A stretch of 64,000 bases of DNA. It comes from Glycomyces salinus. Its GTDB lineage: Bacteria > Actinomycetota > Actinomycetes > Mycobacteriales > Micromonosporaceae. Positions 25,865 through 35,736 of this stretch are shown here, in pieces. A model generated the notes under the pieces. That model ran no database searches and was not told where the DNA came from. It saw only the letters and a program-made list of their open reading frames with translations. The stretch spans positions 62,001 to 126,000 of the forward strand of contig NZ_JAELXW010000001.1 in assembly GCF_016428645.1 (NCBI RefSeq), read 5' to 3'. A program made the position numbers and the translations under genes. Each line of letters begins with the position of its first letter. Position 1 is the stretch's first letter.

Positions 25865-26884
25865 TTACATCTCGAGTTTGCGCTGGTAGTCGCCATCGGC
25901 ATCGATGGTCTCGTAGCCGAGGGCCTCGTTGATGGCGATCATGTGGGCGTTGACGTCGGCGTTGTCGGTCCAGATCTCGGTGACGTGCCCGAAGCGCTCC
26001 CGCAGCAGTCGCAGGTTGGCGAGCTTGGTGAGCAGCCCGAGGCGGTTGCCGCGGTGGCCGGGGTCGACGATCGTGATGCCTTGGTGCGCGGCGGTGTAGG
26101 GGCCTTCGTCCACCGAGATCTCGCTCCAGGCGACGATTCCGCCGTCCTTGTCCAGCGCGACACTGTGGAGTTTGATGCGGCCCTCGGCCCGGTTGACGTC
26201 CTCGGCCGCTCGCAGCTTCTCGGTGTCGATATCCTCGGGCTCGATCTCGAGGTCGCCGAGCGGGATCTCGTTGACGATCATGTTGTCCATGCGGCACATG
26301 GTCACCAGGAGGTCGTCAGGCACGGGGCCTACCCATTGGCGCAGTTCGTAGGCGCCTGCGGCCGCGGCCAGGGCCTTGTCGTAGAGGCGGTCTTCCTCCG
26401 ACGGGTCGAGGGCGTCGACCTTGCAGCGGCGGTTGACCGCGGTGAGCGCGCGGGTGAAGCCGCGATGCTCCAGGAAGCGCGCTCCCGCTTCGTCGCGGGC
26501 GGGGCCGCCTTCCCAGGCGAGCGGGGTGTTCGTGGCGAGATTGCGGCGGCCTCCGGCGCGGGTGGACTCGACGGCAAGGTCGAGCAGTGCCGATCCGACG
26601 CCTTGTCCGCGGTCGTCGGGGTGGACGTGCAGGAGGAAGTGGGCCAGGTTCGGGTTCGAGTCGAGCCAGAACGTCAGCCGCAGGACGCCGACGACGCGCC
26701 CGTTCTTTCTGGCGGCGAACCAGCGGCTTTTCCGGCCGGGCCAGGCGTGGGTGAACAGGGTCTCGTAGAAGCGCCGCACCGGCATCGGGTTCTCCGGGGT
26801 GTCGGCGGCATGGGCGGCGGTCCGGATTTCGAAGGTGGCCGCGATCAGGTCCGGATCGTCGGCGCCGAATTCGATGATCTGCAT
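25865..26884 (-). CDS. Double-GNAT acetyltransferase, paralogue 3
   Basis: This is the first gene of the tandem trio, 339 residues, with HPDDRGQGVGSALL in the N-terminal GNAT domain, DPGHRGNRLGLLTK in the second, and WTDNADVNAHMIAINEALGYE. The three proteins share layout from end to end, so they arose by duplication. It diverges from the ECF sigma factor gene; the 158-bp gap holds both promoters but I see no clear operator. Acetylation of an antibiotic, amine or thiol is possible; no substrate can be named. Confidence 0.88.
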   Translation of the reverse strand: MQIIEFGADDPDLIAATFEIRTAAHAADTPENPMPVRRFYETLFTHAWPGRKSRWFAARKNGRVVGVLRLTFWLDSNPNLAHFLLHVHPDDRGQGVGSALLDLAVESTRAGGRRNLATNTPLAWEGGPARDEAGARFLEHRGFTRALTAVNRRCKVDALDPSEEDRLYDKALAAAAGAYELRQWVGPVPDDLLVTMCRMDNMIVNEIPLGDLEIEPEDIDTEKLRAAEDVNRAEGRIKLHSVALDKDGGIVAWSEISVDEGPYTAAHQGITIVDPGHRGNRLGLLTKLANLRLLRERFGHVTEIWTDNADVNAHMIAINEALGYETIDADGDYQRKLEM

Positions 26885-27042
26885 CGGTACAGTTTGGCCG
26901 TCCGGAGGGGCGTGGCACCATCGAATTTCCGCATCGTCCGTTCGGATGAATTCGACCGGCCGTTCAGACCATGCGACCGGTGCGGGTTTTTCCCGTCTGG
27001 GTTGGTGAACCGCCCCCTTTTCGATAGAACGGATGCCCGATC

Positions 27043-27612
27043 GTGAACAGACAGCCCGCGCCGCCGTCGACGCGGCTGAGCGAGTTCGAGGAGTTCGTCA
27101 GGGCCCGATCCGGAGCCCTGACGGCCTCGGCGTTCCTGCTCACCGGCGACCGCGGACTCGGCGAGGACCTGGTGCAGGAGGCGCTGGCGCGGACCTGGCG
27201 CGCCTGGAGGCGCCTGCACCGTGTCGAGAACGCCGAGGCCTACACCCGGCGGACCATGTACCACCTGCACGTCAGCCGATGGCGCCGCACCAAGGTGGCC
27301 GAGGTGCCGGCCGAGGCCGCGCCCGAGCCGGGCGAAGAGGACCCCGACGCCGCCCTGCGGCTGGCCGTCCACGCCGCGCTGCTGTCGCTGCCGGCGAGGC
27401 AGCGGGCGGCGGTGGTCCTGCGCTATTTCGAAGACCTCACCGAGACCGCGGCCGCCGAGACGCTCGGCTGCCCGGTCTCGACCCTCAGGGCCCGCACCCA
27501 GCGGGGCCTCAAACGGCTGCGTCGGCGCTTCCCGGAACTGCGACTGTCCGATGCCGAACCGTCCGGACCGGATTCCAGAGTTCACCCATTGAGAGGAGAG
27601 TCCCATGCCTGA
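27043..27612 (+). CDS. ECF RNA polymerase sigma factor (SigE family)
   Basis: The 189-residue sigma-70 family protein has region 2 (FVRARSGALTASAFLLTGD through DLVQEALARTWRAW, residues about 17-62) and region 4 (ALLSLPARQRAAVVLRYFEDLTE then VSTLRARTQRGLKRL, about 115-165). It resembles the actinobacterial SigE/SCO-type ECF factors. The start is GTG 27043. Its last codons overlap the next gene by 8 bp, so the downstream membrane protein is translationally coupled and is the likely regulator of the sigma factor. Confidence 0.93.
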   Translation: MNRQPAPPSTRLSEFEEFVRARSGALTASAFLLTGDRGLGEDLVQEALARTWRAWRRLHRVENAEAYTRRTMYHLHVSRWRRTKVAEVPAEAAPEPGEEDPDAALRLAVHAALLSLPARQRAAVVLRYFEDLTETAAAETLGCPVSTLRARTQRGLKRLRRRFPELRLSDAEPSGPDSRVHPLRGESHA

Positions 27613-28759
27613 CTCCCTGCGCGATCTGCTGCGGCAGCGCGCCGCCGAGTCCGGCGGCCCGTCTGCCGGGCTCACCGAGGGCTCACTGCACAAGGCCCGC
27701 GGCATCGCCCGCCGCCGCTTCGCGGCCGTCGCGGCCGGGGCGGCCGCCGGACTCGCGATCGCCGGCATGGCGGCCGGGGCGATCATCCTGCCGGACGACG
27801 GCACCGCACCACCGGCCGAGGAACCGACCACGGACGAGCCCGCCGACCCGACGACCGCCGCGACGGACGAACCCGACGAGGAGGCCGCTGACTGCGGTCG
27901 TCCGAGCGAGGACTGGTCCGGGTGGGGCGACTCGGACTCGATCGGGCCGATGACCGAGCTGCCCCAGGCGCTGTTCGTGGAGTTCGAATGGACGGGAGAG
28001 CGGATGAGCGAGGTCTGGCGCTACGAGGACGGCGGATCGGACAGCGTGATCGCCGCCCAATCGCTCTTCCCGGCCCCTGACGGCGACCGGTACGTCATCG
28101 CGGCGGAATGCGCCAGCACGATCGGTCCGATCGACGCGATCGACGACACCGGTGCACTCATCGATCTCGGCGTCGACTCGCTCTACTGCGCCCCGGTCTG
28201 GTCGCCTGATTCGAACTCCGTCGTGTTGACGGTGCCCAGTCCCGAGTACGACGAGCGGTATGTGCTCGACGTGGCCACCGGCGGGCAGACCGAGCTGCCC
28301 GAGGAGGTCTCGTGCCAGCCCCGATGGTCGGGCGACGGCGAGTACCTGGTCAGCACTGACGGCGCCGTCGCGATGCGGCCGGACGGCACCGGGCGTACGG
28401 ATCTGGCGGGAGTCGAGACCGAGGAGGGCGAGTTCGCTTCGCTGTCATCGGTGTCGGCCGACCTGGATCGGGCGTGCTTCCAGATCGACACGGGGGAGTC
28501 GGCCTCATCCGGACACGTCGATCCGGTCCGATGCGACCGCTATGTCGACACCGCCACCGGCGCAGAACTCGACCTGCCGGGCGGCGCCGATGGCGCCCAG
28601 GTCGTGTTCCTGGCCGACGGCGGCATGATCATCGGCGAGTTGACCGACGAGGGTGTGGAGGTCTCGCTGTTCGACGATGAGGGTCAGTTGCTGGACGACC
28701 GGGTGCTCGATCACCGGGGTGCCAGGTCGGCGCTCCTGACCGGCTACTACACCGAATAG
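27605..28759 (+). CDS. Membrane-anchored protein coupled to ECF sigma factor
   Basis: The 384-residue protein has a short cytosolic part (1-38, DSLRDLLRQRAAES), one membrane helix (about 39-62, VAAGAAAGLAIAGMAAGAIIL), an acidic Pro/Thr linker and an exterior of about 290 residues. The exterior contains beta-propeller-like WSPDSNSVVLTV and RWSGDGEYLV repeats (TolB type). It has no zinc-binding anti-sigma HxxxCxxC motif. Location and coupling point to a sensor or anti-sigma role; this is inference. ATG 27605 has GAGAGGAGAG just upstream. Confidence 0.8.
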   Translation: MPDSLRDLLRQRAAESGGPSAGLTEGSLHKARGIARRRFAAVAAGAAAGLAIAGMAAGAIILPDDGTAPPAEEPTTDEPADPTTAATDEPDEEAADCGRPSEDWSGWGDSDSIGPMTELPQALFVEFEWTGERMSEVWRYEDGGSDSVIAAQSLFPAPDGDRYVIAAECASTIGPIDAIDDTGALIDLGVDSLYCAPVWSPDSNSVVLTVPSPEYDERYVLDVATGGQTELPEEVSCQPRWSGDGEYLVSTDGAVAMRPDGTGRTDLAGVETEEGEFASLSSVSADLDRACFQIDTGESASSGHVDPVRCDRYVDTATGAELDLPGGADGAQVVFLADGGMIIGELTDEGVEVSLFDDEGQLLDDRVLDHRGARSALLTGYYTE

Positions 28760-28773
28760 TTCCGGGCACGTTA

Positions 28774-28807
28774 GAAGCCGCCGTCCTTCCAGAAGGGCGG
28801 CGGCTTC
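28774..28807. terminator. Bidirectional terminator between sigma operon and cspA
   Basis: A 16-bp stem with one G-U pair (28774-28789 with 28792-28807) lies between convergent genes. Confidence 0.85.
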
Positions 28808-28826
28808 GTGTTCCTAAGAGTGTGGC

Positions 28827-29030
28827 CTACAGAGCACGCAGGTTTGCGGCCTGCGGACCCTTCTGGCCCTGCTCGACGTCGAATTCCACCCGCTGGTTCT
28901 CCTCCAGGGACCGGTAACCGGACCCCGAGATCGCAGAGAAGTGAACGAAAATGTCAGGTCCGTTCTCGTCCGGAGCGATGAAGCCGAAGCCCTTCTCCGC
29001 GTTGAACCACTTGACGGTGCCTTGCGCCAT
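28827..29030 (-). CDS. cspA: Cold-shock protein
   Basis: The 67-residue OB-fold protein has RNP1 (KGFGFI) and RNP2 (DIFVHF) and starts [18 protein letters not shown]. It binds single-stranded RNA and acts as an RNA chaperone. About 280 bp without a gene precede it on its own strand, which fits the long 5' leader usual for such genes; I see no specific fold in it by eye. Confidence 0.97.
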   Translation of the reverse strand: MAQGTVKWFNAEKGFGFIAPDENGPDIFVHFSAISGSGYRSLEENQRVEFDVEQGQKGPQAANLRAL

Positions 29031-29310
29031 TGCTAACTATCCTTGCTTGATGTTCGGATCCACCGCCGCCCGCCCTGGGAATGCTTCACCTGGGTGAGCG
29101 ACCGATTCGATCCGAGGTATTCCGCCGTTTCGGCGCTTCTCCACCTCGCCAGTCTCCTGTCGGGGTGACTTCTGGACTTTACAGCAATTCCGGCGAGTTG
29201 TAACCGGTCGCCGATGGAAATTTCTTCATACGCTTCGCTGAGCTGGATATTCCCGCGACCCTTGCCTATGACTATGGTTCAACTCACCGGGCATTCTCCG
29301 CACTCGGTGC
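29031..29310 (-). other. Intergenic region, probable cspA 5' leader and promoter
   Basis: This 280-bp gap is less GC-rich than the flanks. It probably carries the cspA promoter and a long untranslated leader. I see no coding potential or hairpin of note. Confidence 0.4.
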
Positions 29311-31254
29311 TCAGGTTTCTCTCAGAACCGGCCCCCGGTCCGCCTCACCTCGTTCGGCGCCATGCCCTCGGTCCGCCTCACTTCGTTCGGCGAACTGGGT
29401 CCGATACAACTCCGAATACAGCCCTCCCGCGGCGACCAGTTCCTCGTGCGTGCCGGTCTCGGCCAGGCGGCCGTCCCGGAGGACCAGGATCTTGTCGGCC
29501 CGCCTCACCGTCGAGAGGCGGTGGGCGATCACCAGCGAGGTCCGGCCTTCGAGGGCGGTGTCGAGCGCGTGCTGCACGGCGGCCTCGGACTCCGAGTCCA
29601 AGTGCGCCGTGGCCTCGTCGAGGATCACGATCGGCGGGGCCTTCAGCAGGACCCGGGCAATGGCCAGGCGCTGCTTCTCGCCGCCGGAGAAGCGGTAGCC
29701 GCGCTCCCCCACCACCGTGTCGAGCCCGGACTCGAGCCGCCGCACGACCTCGCCGACCTGGGCGCGGTCCAGGGCCTCCCAGATCTCGGCGTCGGTCGCG
29801 CCGGGGCGGGCGTATCGCAGGTTCTCCCTGACGGTGTCGTGGAACAGGTGAGCGTCCTGGGTGACCATGCCGATGTGGTCGGCCAGCGAGGAGAGCGTCA
29901 GCTCGCGCACGTCGGCGCCGCCGACCTCGACGCTGCCGCCGGTCACGTCGTACAGGCGCGGCACCAGGCTCGCGGTGGTGGTCTTCCCGGCCCCCGAGGG
30001 GCCGACGAGCGCGACCAGCTCGCCGGGGGCGACCTCGAAGGAGACCCCGCGCAGCACCGGACGCCCTTCGTCGCCGAGGTCGGGCCGGGCCAGGTCCTCC
30101 AGGCTCGCCAGGGAGACGTCCTCGCGCCCCGGGTAGCGGAAGTCGACGTCTCTGAAGGCGATCGAGGCGGCGCCGCCGGGCAGGTCGCGGGCGTCCTCGG
30201 CCTCGCGGATGAGCGGCTTGAGGTCGAGGATCTCGAAGACCCGCTGGAAGCTCACCAGGGCGCTCATGACGTCCACCCGCACGTTCGAGAGGGCGGTCAG
30301 GGGCCCGTAGAGGCGGGTCAGGAGCAGCGCGAGGGTGACCACGGTGCCGGCGGTGAGGGTGCCGCCGAAGACGAAGGCGCCGCCGAGCCCGTAGGCCAGG
30401 GCCTGGGAGAGCCCGGCGACGAGGGTCAACGCGACGATGAAGGTGCGCGCGTACATGGCGGTGGTGACGCCGATCGAGCGGACCCGGTCGGCCTTGTCTG
30501 CGAAGTCCTCGGACTCGGTCGCGGGGCGGCCGAAGAGCTTGACGAGCATCGCGCCGCCCACATTGAAACGCTCGGTCATCTGGGTGTTCATGGCGGCATT
30601 GAGGTCGTAGCCCTCCTTGGTGAGCTCGGCGAGCTTCCGGCCGACCCATTTGGCGGGGATGATGAACACCGGGACCAGCACCAGCGACAGCAGGGTGATC
30701 TGCCAGGACTGGAAGAACATCACGCCGAGGGTGAGGGCGACGGCGATGCCGTTGGAGACCAGGCCGGACAGGGTCGAGGTGAAGGCGCGCTGGGCGCCCA
30801 TGACGTCGTTGTTCAGGCGGGAGACCAGCGCGCCGGTCTGGGAGCGGGTGAAGAACGACACCGGCATCGACTGGACGTGGTCGAACACGGACCGGCGCAG
30901 GTCGTAGATGATGCCTTCGCCGAGTTTCGCGCTGTACCAGCGGGTGCCGATGGTGATGGCCGCTTCGAAGACCGCCAGGCCGGCGATGATCGCGGCCAGG
31001 ATCAGCACCCCGCGGCGGCTGCCGCCGGGCTCGGTGAGCTCGTTGACCACGTCGCCGGCCAGGACCGGGGTGGCCACACCGATGCCCGCGCTGATGGTCA
31101 CCAGCAGCAGGAAGACCGCGATGTCGCGGGCGTAGGGCCGCGCGAAGCGGAAGATGCGGCGTCTGGTCCCCCGGGAGAGTTTGACGCCCTTGAGTTCGTC
31201 GCCTCGCCGCATGGAGCGCATCGCTTCCCAGCCGGCGGCTCCCATTGATGCCAC
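29311..31254 (-). CDS. ABC exporter (fused permease-ATPase)
   Basis: The 647-residue half-transporter has six membrane helices (about 45-330) and an ATPase domain with Walker A GPSGAGKTT, signature FSGGEKQRLAIARVLL and Walker B VILDEATAHLD followed by the switch His in VIAHRLSTVRR. It probably works as a homodimer exporting lipids or drugs. GTG 31254 has GGGGGA seven bases upstream. The C-terminus carries two 11-residue repeats (AERSEADRGHG/AERGEADRGPV), a recent 33-bp duplication at 29337-29392. Substrate is unknown. Confidence 0.95.
   Translation of the reverse strand: MASMGAAGWEAMRSMRRGDELKGVKLSRGTRRRIFRFARPYARDIAVFLLLVTISAGIGVATPVLAGDVVNELTEPGGSRRGVLILAAIIAGLAVFEAAITIGTRWYSAKLGEGIIYDLRRSVFDHVQSMPVSFFTRSQTGALVSRLNNDVMGAQRAFTSTLSGLVSNGIAVALTLGVMFFQSWQITLLSLVLVPVFIIPAKWVGRKLAELTKEGYDLNAAMNTQMTERFNVGGAMLVKLFGRPATESEDFADKADRVRSIGVTTAMYARTFIVALTLVAGLSQALAYGLGGAFVFGGTLTAGTVVTLALLLTRLYGPLTALSNVRVDVMSALVSFQRVFEILDLKPLIREAEDARDLPGGAASIAFRDVDFRYPGREDVSLASLEDLARPDLGDEGRPVLRGVSFEVAPGELVALVGPSGAGKTTTASLVPRLYDVTGGSVEVGGADVRELTLSSLADHIGMVTQDAHLFHDTVRENLRYARPGATDAEIWEALDRAQVGEVVRRLESGLDTVVGERGYRFSGGEKQRLAIARVLLKAPPIVILDEATAHLDSESEAAVQHALDTALEGRTSLVIAHRLSTVRRADKILVLRDGRLAETGTHEELVAAGGLYSELYRTQFAERSEADRGHGAERGEADRGPVLRET
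29337..29392 (-). repeat. 33-bp direct repeat in the ABC exporter tail
   Basis: Two 23-bp copies (29337-29359 and 29370-29392), 33 bp apart and identical but for one base, encode a duplicated AER-EADRG segment at the extreme C-terminus. Confidence 0.8.
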
Positions 31255-31450
31255 TCGGTCTTCCCCCTGACATTCGGGAGCCGCCGCGGCTTGCGATGCG
31301 GGTCCGGCTCCGTCTTCCTACGCGTGATCCTGGCGTTGATCCTCAACGTGGACGACGGGCTGGTTTATTTCGAAGCGGCCTCCGCGACGCGCCGGGGAGG
31401 CCGCGAGGCTCCGATTCGCGGCGCTGCGGGCGCCGCCGAGGGGATCGGCG

Positions 31451-31714
31451 CTATCCGCTGCTCTTGCGCGCGCCTCCTCGGGTTCTGAGTTTCACGCCTC
31501 CTTCTGTGAGGAGGCGATGCACGAATCCGTAAGAGCGGCCTATGGTTGAAGCGATGTCCCGGATGCTCTGCCCTTTCAGGTACTCGGCGGTGACGTACTC
31601 GGTCAGCTCGCGGCGCTCGTCGCCGCGGACCTGCCGATTGGGGTCGTGTCTGGATGCACTCGGCGCGATGCTCGAAGCATGGTCACCTCGGGGTGCGGCA
31701 GCGTCAGGGGCCAT
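31451..31714 (-). CDS. Small HTH DNA-binding protein, possibly Gbn-like
   Basis: The 87-residue protein has a disordered N-terminus (1-30) and a helix-turn-helix segment YLKGQSIRDIASTIGRSYGF followed by VHRLLTEGGVKLRTRGG. This family of small basic proteins is widespread in actinobacteria; streptomycete SCO1839 (the nucleoid protein Gbn) is, as I recall, of this type and also lies near an ABC-F gene. ATG 31714 has AAGGAAGG five bases upstream; the longer open frame upstream is not supported. It diverges from the membrane-protein gene. Confidence 0.7.
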   Translation of the reverse strand: MAPDAAAPRGDHASSIAPSASRHDPNRQVRGDERRELTEYVTAEYLKGQSIRDIASTIGRSYGFVHRLLTEGGVKLRTRGGARKSSG

Positions 31715-31818
31715 TTGTCCTTCCTTGAGTACGGACGGTGATCGTGGTGTCTTGTGAAGTTTGCCGGAGTTCCGCCGCCCGGCGGTCGCTTCTGTCGGAT
31801 ACCCGATAGTTTCTTGAC

Positions 31819-33051
31819 GTGCCCGCGCCACAGACTCCACTCGCCGACCAGGTCGACTCGCTCCCCGAGAGCCGAGTCCGGCATCCTCAAGCCCGCGACA
31901 TCGCGGTCTGGATCTCGCTGCTGGTGGCGACCCTGACGATGGCCTCGGTCGCGGTCTCGACCTCCGATGTGGTCGGACCGTCGACGCTGCCGTGGTGGCC
32001 CGCGCAGAACCTCTCGCTGCACGTCACCGCCGGCATGTTCATCGCGCCGATGACGGCCGCCGCGGTCCTGATCGCCGCCTCGCGCCCGGCCGCGGCCCGA
32101 ATGTCGTGGGGCTCCCTGCTGGTGTCGTCGTATCTGGCGTCGCTGACCTGGGCCGGGTCGCTGCACACCAATGTCGATACCACGATCACTCCGACCGACA
32201 CGCCCGGCGCGGCCCGCGCCATGGACCAGCTGGTGGCCCTGTCCGGTTCGCAGGCGGGCCTGGCGATCACCGTCACCGCGGTGTCGTCGCTGGCGGTCCC
32301 GTTCTCGCTGATCGCGATCCGCTCAGTGTGCGGGCCGCTGGCCGCGCGGGCGATCGCCCCGGTGATGATCCTCGGCCCCTGGGCGGCATGGACGACCCTG
32401 GGACTGGACGGGATCTCGGCCGCGGCCTGCGCGGCGGCGCTGGCCTCCGGCGCGGTCGCCTCCGAGCGCCGCGTGCGGGGCTTCGACGCGTTCTGGGGCG
32501 CGGTCGCGACCGGCGGCCTGCTGGCGGTCGCGGTCCTGCTGTCCTACGGGGCGGCGTGGTTCGCCGTCTCGCTGCTGCTGCTGTACTTCGCGCGCAGGCG
32601 GCCGGTCCACATCCTCAACACCGCCGCCGCGGCGCTGGCGGTCCTGGCCGTGGCCGCGACCTTCGGAAGCTCCTGGCCGCACGGGCTGATCGACACCTAC
32701 AACGCCTCGATCGGCGAGGTCGCCTCCCACCCGGGGCAGCTGTGGTGGCTGCTGCTGATGCCGGCGCTGGTGACCGTCGCCTGCGGCCCGGCGGTGGTGG
32801 AGAGCCTGCGGCGGATCGGGTCGAGCTCGGCGTGGCCGCTCATGGCGGGTCCGCTGCTGGCGCTGATGCTCGCTCCGTTGAGCGGGAACAGCCTGGAGCG
32901 GCCCGAGTACGGCTGGGTGGCGCTGTGCCCGTGGCTGGTGGTTGCCGCGACCGCGCCTTCCAAGGAGCGCGGGGGCCGGTCGGTGCGGGTTCCGCTCATG
33001 ACCGCGGCGGCCGGAGCGTGCGCGGCTATCGTCCTGATGTACTCCGGATGA
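31819..33051 (+). CDS. Polytopic membrane protein, unknown
   Basis: The 410-residue protein has about ten membrane helices separated by short loops, and one external loop near residues 58-70 and 105-135 with Thr/Asp. It has the general feel of actinobacterial GT-C-like mannosyltransferases but no clear DD/DE catalytic loop; the family is unassigned. GTG 31819 starts it. It is divergent from the small HTH gene and convergent with the ABC-F gene, three bases apart. Confidence 0.7.
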   Translation: MPAPQTPLADQVDSLPESRVRHPQARDIAVWISLLVATLTMASVAVSTSDVVGPSTLPWWPAQNLSLHVTAGMFIAPMTAAAVLIAASRPAAARMSWGSLLVSSYLASLTWAGSLHTNVDTTITPTDTPGAARAMDQLVALSGSQAGLAITVTAVSSLAVPFSLIAIRSVCGPLAARAIAPVMILGPWAAWTTLGLDGISAAACAAALASGAVASERRVRGFDAFWGAVATGGLLAVAVLLSYGAAWFAVSLLLLYFARRRPVHILNTAAAALAVLAVAATFGSSWPHGLIDTYNASIGEVASHPGQLWWLLLMPALVTVACGPAVVESLRRIGSSSAWPLMAGPLLALMLAPLSGNSLERPEYGWVALCPWLVVAATAPSKERGGRSVRVPLMTAAAGACAAIVLMYSG

Positions 33052-33054
33052 GCC

Positions 33055-34674
<1,620 letters not shown>

Positions 34675-34935
34675 GGCACTCCTTCAGAGTGGGAGACGAT
34701 GCCGGATCGGCAGACTCGTCAAGTCTAGGGGGCGACCGCCGTCACGTTCATTCCCATATCACCGCGGCCACTGTGTGGTCTCCATTGACTACTCGAAGTC
34801 ACCGGCCTCGGCCGAACGGCCCAGAGCCGGCCGACCCCGAGTTCCCAATTGCTCGGCGCCGGTACCAGTTCGCGCGTTGTATCGGCAGGTCATGGGCTTG
34901 ATGTCGGGTTCGGTGCAGGTAGGTTTCCCGGCGCT
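34675..34935. other. Divergent intergenic region (ABC-F / M23 peptidase)
   Basis: This 261-bp gap contains the promoters of two divergent genes. I looked for a c-di-AMP (ydaO-type) leader, frequent before actinobacterial wall hydrolases, and saw no match. Confidence 0.35.
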
Positions 34936-35736
34936 ATGGGCAAACACGACGACACCTCCGAGTTCTCCGGCCGCGAGCCGATCGGCCGCCGCCTCCGCGC
35001 CCTCCTGCGACGGGGAGGGTCGGGTAGTGAACATCACAACCGGCGCTTCATCGCCGCCGGCCTGATCGCCGCGATCGCCGCCGGATCGGTCCTGGCGGCG
35101 CTGACCGGGAGCAGCGCCGCCGACGGGACCGCCGAACGCACCGACGAGGACTCGATGACGCTGGTCCAGACCTCTTGGGAGGTCGACGACGTCATCGACG
35201 AGATCGCCGCCGAGCAGCAGGCCGAGGCCGAAGCCGAGCAGCAGGCGAGGGACGAGGCCGAGGAGGCCGCCAAGCAGTCCGAGGCCGACGCCCCCGAAGC
35301 GGCCGAATCCGAGCCCGAACCGGAGCCGGAACCCGAGCCGGAGCCCGAGCCGGAGTGGATCTCCCCCTCTGACTCGGGGATCACCTCCTACTACGGTCAG
35401 CGCTGGGGCCGCCTGCACGCCGGGCTCGACTTCGGCAACTGGACCGGCGACCCGATCTGGGCCATCGGCGACGGCACGGTCTCGTACGCGAGCTGGATGG
35501 ACGGCTACGGCTACCTGGTGGTCGTCGACCACGGCGACGGGCTCCAGACCGCCTACGCGCACGCCTCGGAGATCCTGGTCACCGCGGGGCAAGAGGTCGC
35601 GCAGGGCGAGGAGCTGTCACTGACCGGCTCGACCGGGAACTCCACCGGACCGCATCTGCACTTCGAGGTCCGCGTCGACGGCGAGCAGGTCGACCCGCTC
35701 CCCTGGCTCGAGGAGCACGGGGTCCCGCTCGAATAA
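34936..35736 (+). CDS. Membrane-anchored M23 (LytM-type) peptidase
   Basis: This 266-residue protein has a basic cytosolic start, one membrane helix (about 37-55), a coiled coil rich in Glu/Ala/Gln (75-115), an EPEP stretch and a C-terminal LytM domain with HAGLDFGNW and HLHFEVRV, which provide the zinc ligands. All four metal or catalytic His/Asp are present, so it is likely an active peptidoglycan endopeptidase or an activator. ATG 34936 is chosen because the open frame before it has no homology; its RBS is weak. Its 3' end overlaps the convergent LacI gene by 120 bp. Confidence 0.9.
   Translation: MGKHDDTSEFSGREPIGRRLRALLRRGGSGSEHHNRRFIAAGLIAAIAAGSVLAALTGSSAADGTAERTDEDSMTLVQTSWEVDDVIDEIAAEQQAEAEAEQQARDEAEEAAKQSEADAPEAAESEPEPEPEPEPEPEPEWISPSDSGITSYYGQRWGRLHAGLDFGNWTGDPIWAIGDGTVSYASWMDGYGYLVVVDHGDGLQTAYAHASEILVTAGQEVAQGEELSLTGSTGNSTGPHLHFEVRVDGEQVDPLPWLEEHGVPLE

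Noticed and set aside
34740-34935. c-di-AMP (ydaO-type) riboswitch before the M23 peptidase
   Set aside because: Position would fit, but I could not find the conserved GAAUCC-type segments or paired stems.
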